This document shows positions 1-10,979 of a DNA stretch of 64,000 bases, piece after piece. Position numbers and translations under genes: made by a program. Location of the stretch: NCBI GenBank assembly GCA_036346255.1, contig CM070620.1, positions 27,463,609-27,527,608 on the forward strand, given 5' to 3'. This stretch comes from Ampelocalamus luodianensis (lineage: Eukaryota; Streptophyta; Magnoliopsida; Poales; Poaceae). The notes below the pieces were generated by a model. The model made no database searches. It was given only the letters and a program-made list of their open reading frames with translations, and was not told the origin of the DNA. Numbering within the stretch: position 1 is the first letter of the stretch; each line of letters opens with the position of its first letter.

Positions 1-101
1 AACAAGCAACTTCTTCTGCATATAGGCCATACTCATATGTCATGGCCGCATGTTCAACGGTGGTGTAGCATCCCAGGCAATACCTTTTCGAATATTTCGA
101 G

Positions 102-449
102 GTGATGCAAACCTGGAATGCAGAGTTGTATGGTTGCGGCGTGGTTGGCAATTTCACTGACCATCCTATCTGGGAACAACTGATCTGGGCCGCGAACATT
201 GCTAGGTTGAAAGAAAAGATTGATCGACGACAGGTACAACGTATCAAGAACGACATGGACGAAGCAGAAGTCGGACGTCGGACGAAGAAGTGCTCAATTT
301 GTAGGGAGTTCGGACAAACCTTCAAGAAATACCATACAAAAAATGCACGGGGTGAAGGAGATGTCGGCAGTCTGGACGGCGCCGCGGGGACCTCATCTGA
401 CCGCCCCACTCGAGGCGAGCACCGTGGAGGTCGACATGGCGGACGTTGA
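102..449 (+). pseudogene. Degenerate transposase-tail fragment with zinc-knuckle remnant
   Basis: An open frame of about 115 codons without a recognisable beginning. It reads like the C-terminal tail of plant transposon-encoded proteins: a charged segment (KNDMDEAEVGRRTKKC) leads into a CxxC half of a CCHC knuckle (CSICREFG). The expected histidine and last cysteine are replaced (Q and Y), so the finger would not bind zinc. After it comes a low-complexity Arg/Gly/His tail. A Mutator-type (MULE or plant-mobile-domain) origin is inferred from motif order only. The body of any transposase would lie left of the window edge. Confidence 0.35.
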
Positions 450-1250
450 GGTCGCTGCCACAGGAATGGTTTGTTTTGTTAAAATATGGTGTGTTGAATG
501 TTTTGTAATATCATTATGACTTGTCAACAAACTATGTGATTACGTCGTGCAGAAATATTTTGTAATATCATTGTGATTTGTAGGACGGACTGTGATGATG
601 GTGTGCCGAAATATGTTGTGCTAATGTTGTTTCCTATTACTTTATGTTTCTATTTCTTATTATGACGTGCGTCGAATTGTAATGTGTAACTTATGTTTTA
701 TCGTTACTTTTAGTTTTCTTTTAAAAAAAATCTCTGATCCTACCGCCATTTGGAATGGCGGCACTACTGTTCTAATGGCGATAGGGCTCCTGCCGTCCTT
801 TCAAACGGCAATAGAGCAATTTCGTCATTTGGAATTGCAACAGTAGCCTATTTCTATATAAAAAAAAAATATTCAACTATTTATTTTTTATAAATTTTTA
901 TTAAAATAATATTATTTAAAAATTTCTACTTGTGTGTACGATCAGTGGTAAGCGCGTGCCCACGCTCCCCAGGTCCTAGTCTCTCCCAAAATTTCAAATT
1001 TCTAGCATGTACAGTCGACGCGCACGTACATGGCGTGAGTGAGGCGTGTGTTTCAATGTACTCTTTATAAAGAAAAAAAAAAGATCATTGCAACGTTGTT
1101 GTTAGCTGTTTCCTACTTAAGTGAGCGGTTTCTAGTGATGCAAGCTGTGAACTTGCTGGATGCAATGGCGGCAAATTATCTGATTACATAGTAACTGGGT
1201 AAAGAATGGTAAAGGTCAAAAAAAATTGAGGGAAAGCTCTGGATATTCAT
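450..1250. other. No gene seen; AT-rich stretch with short GC hairpins
   Basis: AT-rich DNA. A perfect palindrome with 8-bp arms lies at 743-761 (CCGCCATT, 3-nt loop, AATGGCGG), followed by a second short hairpin near 793-812 (GCCGT...ACGGC). The string ATTTTGTAATATCATT occurs twice (around 500 and 550). It may be the non-coding end of the transposon whose coding tail precedes it. No coding potential is seen. Confidence 0.4.
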
Positions 1251-1708
1251 TAAGGGCTTGTTTGGGAACCATAATCCCGGCCGGGATCCCGGCCAATTCC
1301 CAAGGATGAAAATCCACGGGGCAAATTTCCCTGGCCCAAGTAAAATGTCTGTTTGGATGCTCACAAGACAGGGATTTCCGGCCCTAATCCACGCCGTTTC
1401 CACTGGGGAAAAATCCACGACTCACCACATCGGGAAAGTTTCCCCATCGCGTCGCCTCCTCTCGCGAGATGCAACCACGCATCCATGCCCCCATCTCCAC
1501 CTCGCGACGATGCTCGCGGCTCGCTCCGCCTCCGCTTCCCTCTCCCCCCTCCCTCCGCCGCCGCCACCTGGCTCCACCGCTCCTGCGTCTGTCGATGCCG
1601 CCTAGGGTGGTGCGGTTGGGGTTGAGAATTTGGCGTACGGTTTTCTGACGATTTTGGTCGGGTGGTGGATCTGTGGGCTGTGGTGTTGCAGACCAGGTGC
1701 TCAACGCG

Positions 1709-1798
1709 ATGGCGCAGAAGGAAGCCTATGGCAATGGCGAGCACACCACCCGCTCGCCTCCGACGCCCTCGCCGCTCTGCTTCTCCAAGTTCTTCTAG
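1709..1798 (+). pseudogene. Exon-like fragment in the Harbinger element (possible first exon of the captured gene)
   Basis: An ATG at 1709 opens a frame of 29 codons (starting MAQKEAYGNGEHTTRSPPTP) that ends in TAG at 1796-1798, right before a GT that could be a splice donor (GTATGTGC). It sits in the GC-rich 5' block of the element, as a monocot first exon would. It may be the N-terminal exon of the EngB-like gene whose 3' exons lie at 2820-3496, but I could not match it to that family with certainty. The stop before the donor makes it non-functional as read. Confidence 0.35.
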
Positions 1799-2819
1799 GT
1801 ATGTGCGGGGATCTGATCGCTGGATCTCGCCGCTTGATCATTCGTGCTTTTGATCGTTGCGTTGCTTGCTTGTTGTGGTTCGTGATATTGACCTGTGTCG
1901 GTGAGCGAGGTCAACTCCATGGTCCCATCGTGAGGGAGAGTAGCTAGATCTGAGTGACACAGTCAGGGGGTCTACATCTGTGCGAAAGGAACGTTGCGAG
2001 TGGAGCTGCTTTGCGCCAGATCTCTAGGGTGCAAGCTTTTGTGTTAAGTCTTGCATGGTGTGGGGCATTGCTGTCTAGAGCTTAAGCTGTAAACTTTGCT
2101 AGTCTTAGTGCCTGAGAATTTTTGGGAATGGGAGAGATCAGAGATCCAGCGGCAAAGATTTCGCCGCGGTTACTTCATTGAGAGTCTTGAGCTTAATTTG
2201 TATCTGTTTGGGAGTGTGAGAGATCACAGAGACCCAATAGCAATGCTTTGAGATCTTGCTGCAAGTACTTGTTCTGTCAGGTACCTGAGAAAGTTTTTGA
2301 ATTATGCTGACTGCCATGCTAAGGGTTGAGAGCTCTCTCGTGTAGTGTTTACTTGATTGGGTTTCGCTAGATTTTGTAGAATTGAGTAATGTACTATGTG
2401 GATCTGTATTACAGGCCTTTTAGCTGATAGAATGTAGACACCTTTGATCGTGTGTTCTTTTCAGATGTACTATGTGGATTTTGTAGAATTGAGTAATGTG
2501 GATTTTGTAGAATTGAGTAATGTAGTATGTGGATTTTGTAGAATTTTCTGAGCTGGTCATTGAACCATTTGTAGTCAATACATATTAATATCTTGTTTGA
2601 CTATGGCTATGTGTATGTGACTTTATATTGGCAACTAATGTTCTAAACAAAAGTACGTCCATGCATGTCAATATTGTGTGACCAGGTGTTTAGTCTAACC
2701 ATATAAACAAGCACTCTGAAATCTCTCATTTTATTTTGAACTCTTCTGAACATAAGTCGTAACATGTGGTTGTTGGTTATTGTTATTGTTAGTTCTTACA
2801 AGCACTCTGAAATTTGTAG

Positions 2820-3496
2820 GTGAAGGACTATGTTTCAACTAGGGTTGGTCTAGAAAGAGTGTGCCTTCTTGTGCACACTAAACGTGGAATGAAACCATTG
2901 GACTACGAGCTTGTCGATCTAATGGAAAGGTTTGCTTTCATTGGCCATTTGTTCCATCCTTACAGAAGAAGCAGAGCTCAACCTGTTTCTTTCTAATGTT
3001 AAGTAGTTTTGCATTTTGTGTGATCTTAATTGAAGTACATTGCTGCTAGTGCAATGAAATTCATTAATTGGAGTCCAAATACACGATAGTAGATCCAAGA
3101 TGTCTTACCAGATTGTATTGACTAAGACTGATTTGGTTTTCCCTATAGACGTCGCTCGCCGTGCTATGGAAATCCAAGAGGTTCCCTTCCTCCCTAGTCC
3201 CTCCCTCCCTTTATCTCATTCTCTTTTTTGAGCTATTGCCTAACAGAATCTCATATACTCTCAACTGCAGAGCCTGAAGATGAAAAAGTTTGTTAAACCC
3301 AGTGGTAAGCTCTTGAATCATTTGAATCCACATATCTCGTGTCATATGTGCACTCTTTGCTCTTTGGTGAAGTGCATCATGTTACTATCTGATGTAATGA
3401 TATGTCTTGTAGATGATGGTGAGCTCTAAGACAGGAGCCGGCGTATGCAACCTGAGAGGTGTGATTGGAAAGTTAGCTCGCTTCATCAAACCATAG
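2820..3496 (+). pseudogene. Captured 3' exons of an EngB/YihA-type P-loop GTPase
   Basis: Four exon blocks, spaced by introns, give the C-terminal half of a plant EngB-like GTPase. Block 2820-2929 encodes VKDYVSTRVGLERVCLLVHT and onward. Block 3093-3180 encodes the G4 motif TKTD (3121-3132) and DVARRAMEIQE. Block 3271-3304 encodes SLKMKKFVKP. Block 3413-3496 encodes the G5-like SSKTGAG and ends GKLARFIKP-stop at 3494-3496. The first two junctions keep phase and use GT/AG; the last does not, so the frame is broken. The P-loop (G1) and DxxG (G3) exons are absent. Related plant proteins are bacterial-type ribosome-assembly GTPases of organelles (family knowledge). It lies wholly inside a transposon, so it is a transduplicated fragment and not the working locus. 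Confidence 0.75.
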
Positions 3497-3948
3497 CAAC
3501 TTGGTTTAAACTCTGATTATTTGGGAGATTCAAGGGTTAAGATCTTAAGACTTGAATTTTCACTGTGAAACTGAAATATAGTTTGTTTCTGAATTTTAGT
3601 ACTGCAAAATATATTTTATTGTGAAAGCGGTTGAAGATTGTATGGGATCCACGATTCAAATGCTCTATTAATATCGGAAATTGAAACTGAAAATGTTGTG
3701 TTATTACATACTCTGTGATTTGTTTAATTGTGCAATTGTTTATGAAATTTATGATTTTTTTTGAAATTTTTGAAAAAAAAAATCATGACCGGAATTTTTA
3801 TCCTGTTGTTTCCAAGCGGCTCTGAGGATTTTGTTCCCGGGTGGAAAGATTTCCCCTAGGATTGAGGGGGATTCTATGTGACCTCAAAATCCCCCACATG
3901 GATCTTCTTCCCTAGGATTCTACCCCCTAGCATCCAAATAAGCCCTAA

Positions 3949-4937
3949 TAAGTGGGAACAACCACCAGGAATTTACAGAAAGGACCCTGTAAAGAAAAGA
4001 ACTTACAGAAAGGTCCAAGATGCATACAAGATGGGCTCAAAAAGAAATAAAAATTACAACACGGTCCTTGCATTCTTCTCCAACTGGTCATAATGCCATT
4101 GCCCATTGATGCCTAGCACAGAGGCCAGCTGTCTGGGTTGGCGGAAGACGGAGAGCCTTCTAAGAGCAGAGGTTCAGGTGGGGGGTCCGAGGATCTGCGA
4201 CGGCTTCGACCGCCGATGCACTCGGTGGGATCCCCCTAAGCCGCCGAGAACAATTGATGTTGAGGTCTTCAATCCCGGTGACTTGAGTTTTGATGCTTGA
4301 GTGGACGTGGTGCAGTGGTCGATGAACTTTGAATCCAAAGCGAGAGGAGGGGAGGCACACCTTGGCAGTTTTCGCTACCGGTTTTGTTTACGGGAGACTC
4401 GTAGGACCGGTTTGGCCAAAAATCAGAAAATTTTGGTTAATTTTGGTCGAAATTTTCAGATCAAAATTTGAATTTTTGGATTTTAAATTAAAATGGTCAA
4501 CTTCAAGCAAATTCATTTTTTGGGGGCAAAATTCATCCAAACTATTTTCTTTTGGCCGGTTTGGATTCCTACCGGGGGCCCGGTACAACTGATTTTCAGC
4601 CAAAAATCAGAACCTGCACTGTGGTCAAACGGAGGTGGTCGCCGAAAGGACAGCGATAAACACCATATCCACTTCGGGAAAACCAACGATTAATTTATTT
4701 GGGGGCAGGAAGGTACCTGAAAATCCTCGTCGATGACGAAGAAGACCTCTAAGGTGGTGACGGAGAGCATATCAGATCCCAGAGCCTGCATGGCGCCTCC
4801 GAAGAGTATATACACCATCACCAAGGGAAGAAGCAAATCTATGGCGACGGACAGCTCTCAGCAAGGACCTCCTCTATATAGAAAGCAAAAGAAGACCTAG
4901 ATCTACGGGGTGGGACCCTCCTACTCGATGCCAATTT
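3949..4937. other. No gene seen; possible leader/internal remnant of the copia element to the right
   Basis: No convincing coding region. 4380-4620 is rich in AAATTTT/CCAAAA runs, with GGTTTGGCC-like motifs at its two ends. Reading the minus strand leftwards from the LTR at 4938, AAATTGGCATCGAG follows the LTR end at once and resembles the usual plant initiator-tRNA primer-binding site (TGGTATCAGAGC). The stretch could therefore be the start of a truncated copia internal region, but no gag or pol is visible. Confidence 0.35.
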
Positions 4938-6378
4938 TGTTGGAATACGGGTAGATTATACTAGCGTAATAAAAATATTCTACAGCGTAAACTAGGAAGT
5001 CATGCGAGTAAGACATCATAGATTTTACAACTAAACACGCAGTGTAGTGGAAAAAGAGTTGAAGTAGCTCGGTCCAATGTCGCACGCGTTGATGTAGTGT
5101 AAGTAGTCGATCGTCCAACGTTCTTGGCCACCGATCGTCTCCTCCAACAGACCCTCGCGTTCCTTATGTACGTAGTGGATCGTCCTCGCTCAACGCAACA
5201 GTAATTGCAGCTGCACCTCTACGGTATCAACATGTTCAGAGGTGAAATATCGTGCACCGATGTGCTAACACCAGCGCGCACAACATGGCCTTTGGGGAGG
5301 AGGTGGCTAAGGTTTCGGTGGTTAGTGCAAAAATATCCCAAAAGCCCCACTCATCCCCTTATAAAGAGCCCCTAACGGATCCCCACGTTAGAAACTCATT
5401 AGGACTTTTAACCGCGTATGGATTATAATCCAATTTAAGTCTCTAATAGATCCAATCCGAACTAGTTTGTTCCAACCCATTAAGTGTGTAAACCTGTCGG
5501 TTCATACATAATCGGCCGTGACCCAGAATCTCCTTTCTAATCCACAAGTCAGTAGCGGTTCCTAGTAAGACATAGCGACCCCTGAATACGCATGAAGATC
5601 ATATCAGACGAACCTTTATAAAGTTCATATGCTGATCCCTTTGCCTCACGATACCAGATAGAACTCAAGGCAAGATGTGTGCCATCCTATGATAGTTCGA
5701 TCATTTACTTGATCTTGTAGTGGATTACTTAGTTATAGTTGACTCCTCAACCATATTTGGCATGGTCATGCATTTTCTTAATCTAACCACATCAAGGGGC
5801 GTGGAGATATCTCTCCATTAAACAGGAGGCGCAAATTTTATCTTGACCGCTCACATTCATCCACATATTTTATAGTAAACTCAAAAGCTACCTTTATGAT
5901 TACCCATTTACGGAGTAGCGTTTGACAACTCCTAAATAAACTATTATACATGTAAAAAAACCATAACCACCTCAGGTCTAAGAATCTCACATATACTACG
6001 TATGAGACCAACTGATGACACTTAAAAACATAACAATTCTTACAGTGTGTCAAGGCGGGTCAGTCCAACACTATGTTCTACAATATATGTCCACATTATT
6101 AATTTGATATCTTATATCCATGATCTGTGAAATATTATCATCAATCAATACATGTGCTGATCCATAAATCATTAGTGCCTTACATAATGACATAAGATCA
6201 TGGATGTTTAGAATAATATCATAAATATAAATAGAGAGTTCACGAAAAAGTCACGTACTTGTCAATCAATATAAATGATATTTCATTTAATGGATGAAAT
6301 AACAAGTTATTTAAAAGTTTGTAAACATAGAAGCGATACAATCATCTCTATGATTGTCTCTAGGGCATATCACTAATA
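4938..6378 (-). mobile_element. Copia-type LTR, about 1.4 kb
   Basis: It runs from TGTTGGAATACGGGTAG at 4938 to CTAGGGCATATCACTAATA at 6378. On the minus strand it therefore begins TATTAGTGATATGCCCTAG and ends ...CCAACA, the boundary style of cereal copia LTRs. The same sequence recurs at 31764-37828 (interrupted) and 47079-48451. Unlike those two it has no matching 5-bp duplication (AATTT versus GGCTT), and a PBS-like site adjoins its 3' end, so it looks like one LTR of a longer broken element. Confidence 0.6.
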
Positions 6379-6875
6379 GGCTTAGCCACTAGGGAAGAGA
6401 TAGGGAAGGGACCGGATCTAGAGAGGAAAGGTGTGGGTTGGGGGAACTTGGGCGGTGGAGAACGAGAGGTGTTGGAGACTTATATTTTTATGATTCCGAT
6501 CTTTTTGGTTAAGAGGTGGGTTAGGGGTTAACCCATAAGACACCCTTGAGTTAGGAATGATTAACTTAACCCGATCAAAGTCTTTTCATTGTCTTAACCT
6601 TGAATTAACCTATTAAATTGGTGGAATAAGCTAACACAACTCAACAAATCCTCCTAAGTCCTGTTTTTTCTACCACTAACACGGCCGACCCAACCTAATC
6701 TAGCCAAGCAGTAATTTAGATTAACATGGTTGGTTACCAAACATAAAATTTAGGTAAGCTAACCTAGCTAGGTTAAAGTTAGCCAAACCTGTTAGTGTTA
6801 TCTCATCCCGAACCAAACGCCAGAGCAAGCGTTAAACAAACATTTTCTTCTGTAAGTCGGTCTGGAGTCCGGACC
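6379..6875. other. No gene seen
   Basis: Unassigned sequence between the copia LTR and the TRIM. It holds several GGTTAAC/GTTAACC-like words and the string TAGGTAAGCTAACCTAGCTAGG, but no clear terminal repeat pair, RNA gene or coding frame. Confidence 0.4.
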
Positions 6876-7422
6876 ATTATTACACGACGTAATCGGACCA
6901 CTAAACCAGCGTCTGATTCTAGTCCACTAAATCAGCGTCTCGACTTCAGGTCGTTGGGCTGTTAACCCGCAAGTCTAACTACAGAGCAACAACCAAGGGA
7001 TCTTGGGCCATCTCCCCCAAAAGACTAGCCTGATAGGTGGGTATACACCATCACTCTTATAAATCGTGCTATGTCTCCTCCCACAACCGATGTGGGACTA
7101 TCCCAACAAATCTCCCCCTCACACATCGGGTGTGCTCCCCGGCAACCGTAAAGTCTGAGATGTATCCGGAATACATAGGCTCTCATACCAATTATCGTGC
7201 AGCGTCATCGGGCCACTAAACCAACGTCTGATCCCGGGCCCGCTAAACCAGCATCCTGGCCCTAGGTCGTTAGGCCGCTAACCCGCAAACCCAACTACAG
7301 AGCAACAACCATGGGGTCTTGGGCCATCTCCCTCAAAAGACTAGACTGATAGGTGAGTATATCATTATCCTTATAAATCGTGCTCTGTCTCCTCCCACAA
7401 CCGATGTGAGACTATCTCAACA
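6876..7422 (-). mobile_element. TRIM (terminal-repeat retrotransposon in miniature), complete
   Basis: Two direct repeats of about 232 bp (6876-7108 and 7191-7422) flank an internal region of only about 82 bp. On the minus strand the order is LTR beginning TGTTGAGATAGTCTCACATC, then at once TGGTATGAGAGCC (7178-7190), which differs from the usual initiator-Met primer-binding site at one base. Next comes a short spacer, then a polypurine tract GTGAGGGGGAGATT (7109-7122) touching the second LTR. Both LTRs carry ATTTATAAG as a likely TATA box. There is no coding capacity, as expected. No target duplication is apparent (GGACC versus AATGG). Confidence 0.75.
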
Positions 7423-7429
7423 AATGGAT

Positions 7430-8083
7430 TGTTGGAAATTAATCTAGACTTGCCAATTAATAGAGCGTTAGGATCCTGGTGCAATCAGCATTAGATCAAA
7501 ATTAGTTTGTTTTCTTTATTAGACTTTTTATGTTTAGTTTTTGGCTTAGTTAGCAAGTTGATTAGATAATTTTTAAAAAGATGTATAATTAAATGTGTTT
7601 GATTGAAGCAATAGACGAGGAAAAAAAATCAGAAACGCTGCCGAGTGCAGCACCAAAATCCTCTGTTCTTCCTTGCGTGTAAGTGTGTCTCGCCGTGCAG
7701 CGTGTCTTCTAGCATTCCAGAGTTCCAGAGCCTTGCTTCTAGCGTGATCGCTTCTTGCTTTTGTTTCCTGCGTACGTGTTTTTCTTTCCGCGTGTCTTCC
7801 AGTACGAGCGTGTGCTACAATCGAAGGATCGGCTTCCAGCGAATGCTCTACCGAGCGTGAGTCTACCAAAGCGTGATTTTTGTCTTCGGTTTGGGCCAAC
7901 AACCAATGCCGATTTGTAAACTCTGTATAAGGATGCACTGGTATCCTTCTTGTACTAATGAGATGAGATCAATGTAATGCATAAGCTTGTAAGCTTCCAA
8001 GCTTCAGATGTATGCTGATGTATCACTCCTTTGTTCTGTTTTATCCTTTGTTCCTCGCTTCTTTGAGTGTTCAATCCCCAGCA
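7430..8083 (+). mobile_element. Possible solo LTR
   Basis: It begins TGTTGGAAATTAATC and may end TTCAATCCCCAGCA. In between are a pyrimidine-rich region with short exon-like sequence and a U5-like stretch near 7925 (GTATAAGGATGCACTGG), followed by text like retroelement transcript ends. No 5-bp target duplication was found at these boundaries, so both extent and identity are uncertain. Short open frames across it are not protein-like. Confidence 0.3.
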
Positions 8084-8150
8084 GTTTTGACCAAAACATA
8101 TAGGGACCATCATAGGCCCATAACTTAAGAACGAAAAAGTAACTAATTGT

Positions 8151-8269
8151 GGGCTTGTTTGGATAGGGAGATATTAGAACTAATCCCTTTGAATTGGAAT
8201 GGATTTTAGTTTAAATTATGAGTTAATCCGAAAGAATTGAGTTAGATCACAATGTATCCAAACAAGCCC
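8151..8269. mobile_element. Tourist-like MITE, 119 bp
   Basis: Perfect terminal inverted repeats GGGCTTGTTTGGATA / TATCCAAACAAGCCC enclose 119 bp without a gene. It is the same length as, and by eye clearly homologous over its whole length to, the MITE at 30764-30882 in opposite orientation. The expected TWA duplication is not clear here (TGT versus TGA). Confidence 0.75.
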
Positions 8270-8272
8270 TGA

Positions 8273-8591
8273 AGAGGCGAAAGTAGGCTTCAATATAGCT
8301 CATGAACTGCATGCGTTGAGGTAAGGGAGGGATCAAGGTTAATTACCACGTCGTCGATGCCTAGCGTGTAGCTGCAGGAGAAGTCGTCGCCATGGCTCGG
8401 CCGCTAGCCGGCCGAGCAAGGGAACGTGAGGGAGTGGAGCAGTGAAGACCTGCATCCGTGCTCTCTCTAGATCTCTATCTGAACTTTTGGATATTGGCTG
8501 AGGACATGACGAACTGCTCGCCAGTCGCCACCGTCGATCTGTATTTATACACAAACGCTCGAGGTGGCCGAAGGTGCGTGTTGAATTGACG
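8273..8591. other. No gene seen; contains a GC palindrome
   Basis: No supported gene. A palindrome with 9-bp arms lies at 8395-8417 (GCTCGGCCG, 5-nt loop, CGGCCGAGC). Remaining sequence is unassigned. Confidence 0.35.
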
Positions 8592-8608
8592 AGTAATAAT
8601 TGGCACAC

Positions 8609-8770
8609 GTTCGGTTGGTCCTGCAGTTGGCCTTAGGATGATGTTTAGATGTGGTTTTACTGTGCATGTTTTGCTAACTGGAGTTCTCAGTTCTCCCTTT
8701 TGTAATCTACTATGTTAGAACCTTTATTTGCTTTCAATCAGAAGCAGGGTTATCCTTTTTTCAAAAAAAA
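8609..8770 (+). mobile_element. 5'-truncated LINE-like (non-LTR) retrotransposon end
   Basis: A 162-bp insert ends in a short A tail (TTTTTTCAAAAAAAAA) and is flanked by an exact 17-bp direct repeat, AGTAATAATTGGCACAC, at 8592-8608 and 8771-8787. A long target duplication plus 3' A tail is the signature of target-primed reverse transcription. The tail resembles 3' ends of grass L1-type LINEs, but the insert is too short to carry coding sequence. A processed-transcript insertion is the alternative. Confidence 0.7.
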
Positions 8771-9232
8771 AGTAATAATTGGCACACAATCTAGCGCTCG
8801 GACGACGGGAGGTTTCTCATCGTATGCTCCGACGTAACATTTCAATACAACATATGCAACAAACTTCTTAACATATGCAACAAAAAAATTGATTTTGGTC
8901 TAAAAAAATTGAAAAAGGTTCAAATCTCTTAAAAAATACTGAAAACTACATATGTCGTTCCTATAGAAAGATGTACTCGAACAACTAACCAAAAAAAAAG
9001 TTCGTCTACTGACACCAAGGTTGTGTACAACTCCGTAATTTAGAAAAGGAAGCATGGGAACTTCAGTTGGTAAGGGAGGCACGATTGAGTGAATTTTCAC
9101 ATATTATTCATATTTCTTCCTATTGTCACTAACTATGGTAGGAGAGACGAAGCTTGTGTTCACTGTAGTGTTGCCTTCTCGAAGGATAAGGTTGGTTGTA
9201 GCACTACGTTGTTTCACTCCTGTTTTGCTGTT

Positions 9233-9370
9233 AGTACGGGCGTTTTGTGCCCTCACCACACATCCAACCTAGCAAGCATGGAAGTCGTGGACAAGATGAG
9301 TAGTACGGGAGTTTTGTGCCCTCACCACACATCCAACCTAGCAAGCATGGAAGTCGTGGACAAGATGAGT
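9233..9370 (+). repeat. 69-bp perfect-looking tandem duplication
   Basis: Two adjacent 69-bp units (9233-9301 and 9302-9370) differ at about one base (GGGCGTT versus GGGAGTT). The unit is 23 codons, so the surrounding open frame (9089-9445) is kept. Copy B at 13009 has a single unit, so this is a younger event limited to copy A. Confidence 0.8.
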
Positions 9371-9497
9371 CTACCTACTTGTCCACACCATGAGCCGTAT
9401 TTGTTATGGTGGACAATCGCGATCTCGATATCACAAGGAGAGTAAGGTACCATTAATTTTGGGAGGATACACTAACATTTGATACTATTAAGTGTGA

Positions 9498-10611
9498 CAC
9501 TACTACAAAACAGACTATACTAGTCGCAGACAGTTCTTCTTAAGAATCGTCTGTGAATTATCACAGACGGTTTTATTCACGATCCGTCTGTGATAGTTAC
9601 GTATCACAGACGGTTCTATTCATGAATTATCTTTGATACTTTTTTTGTTGGGTGGGAAAACAAAAATTTGGACTTAATGGGCGGGCTGCCGAAACTTGCT
9701 TTATATTAACCTCGCCCTGGCCTCGTCTGCCATCTCTCCTCACACCTCAAACCTCACACCTCCATCTCCTCCTCTGCCATCTCTTCTCTAACCGAGTGCC
9801 ACCGTCTCGCCCTGACCTTGCGCTCCGGCCTCCCCCGAGCTCGTCGCCCACGGTCTCCTCCACCTCGCCCCGGCCTCGTCGTTGCCAGCCTCCCACGACC
9901 TCGTCGCCCCCGGCCTCCTCCACTTCGTCGCTCTGCCCTCCCACGACCTCACTCTCTCTACTCCCCCTTTGCTCTGTGATGTGGATTACTGAGAGCTAGT
10001 GTTAGTGCTCTGTGATGTGGATTACTGAGAGCTAGTGTTAGTGCTCTGTGAGTGGATTGAGTTGATGCTACTGTGATGTGGGTGATGCTATGGTTACTGT
10101 TGGAGGCTCTCTGTGCATGTGTAGTTCATGCTGAGTTATTTGGTTTGGGCAAAAATATAGATGGCAGATCGCGCACTGTCCGGTAAAACTGTCATAACTT
10201 TTGCATACAAACTCGGATTGCAGCGTTCTTTGGCTCGTTGGAAAGCTAACGAAAAGTTCAATATGAAAATTCATAAGTCCATATCAGATTCATTCTTGAG
10301 GCTCGGGAGGCTCCAGACAAAGTGAAAAACCCCCAAAAAGGTCATTTAGGGCCTCAAAACAACCTCTGAAGTTTCAGTACCCGTTTTTGGTTTTTTTTTT
10401 TGCAATAGAAAACGCTATGAAAAAAGCTACTACAGACAGTTCTGAACAAGACGATTCTTGTTCAGAACCGTCTGTGGTAGCTTTATCACAGACGGTTGAA
10501 AAACCGTCTGTGATAACCGCCTGTTATCACAGACGTAAAAATACAGACGGTTCGAAAACCGTCTGTGATGATGGTTCCGAACCGTCTGTGATGAGGTTTT
10601 CTGTAGTAGTG
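9498..10611. mobile_element. Non-autonomous CACTA (En/Spm-type) element
   Basis: It starts CACTACTACAAAACAG at 9498 and ends ...CTGTAGTAGTG at 10611, with a TGA 3-bp duplication on each side (9495-9497, 10612-10614). Both ends carry many copies, in both orientations, of a subterminal motif near ATCACAGACGGTT. The middle (9715-9960) is a C-rich block with frames in several phases but no recognisable protein, possibly captured DNA. No transposase is present. Confidence 0.85.
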
Positions 10612-10979
10612 TGATGTAGTACCGGTTCCTATGTCTTCATGCTATCTACTCTTGTGAGAGCCATGAACGAGGGATTGTAAAGTTGAACATGATCCTCGCA
10701 ATAACCAATTCTATTTTCACATGGAAGGGTGAGAGGTTGGGTTTTCATCCAATGCCAGCACAATTGTTCGTTGATGATCGAGAGGCAAGAAAACAAAGGA
10801 GGAAAGAATATTTGCTTTCGAAGAAGTACAAGACAATCGAGCATAGGATTTTATCTTCGGTCGAGGCGTCAGCAGCACACGAGGAGATTGTAATTGATAG
10901 TAATTGCACCATTGCTAGCCTACGATCCATAGAAGATAAGATGCATCAAAACTCATGTGAGTTTAAGAGCCACAGCTAA

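Larger units (their letters stand above)
1254..3945. mobile_element. Non-autonomous PIF/Harbinger (Tourist-type) element carrying host gene fragments
   Basis: The left end reads GGGCTTGTTTGGG; the right end, reverse-complemented, reads GGGCTTATTTGGATG, so the first 12 positions match but for one. A 3-bp TAA lies directly outside both ends (1251-1253 and 3946-3948), as PIF/Harbinger elements make. Length is about 2.7 kb with no transposase. Inside are a GC-rich 5' block (1440-1800) and spaced exon-like blocks bounded by GT/AG that match an EngB-type GTPase (separate entry). The same terminal sequence marks two 119-bp Tourist-like MITEs in this window (8151-8269, 30764-30882). Confidence 0.75.
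9003..10979 (+). repeat. Duplicated degenerate retroelement-like segment, copy A (split by a CACTA)
   Basis: 9003-9497 plus 10612-10979 is a diverged copy of 13009-13745: the same sentence-like order runs from GACACCAAGG at the left to ATCCATAG...GATGCATCAAAA at the right. Translated pieces such as LPTCPHHEPYLLWW and WKGERLGFHPMPAQL resemble, in order, the region around the protease of Ty3/gypsy polyproteins, heavily decayed; that assignment is tentative. The CACTA at 9498-10611 was inserted after the duplication, because copy B lacks it. Confidence 0.55.
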
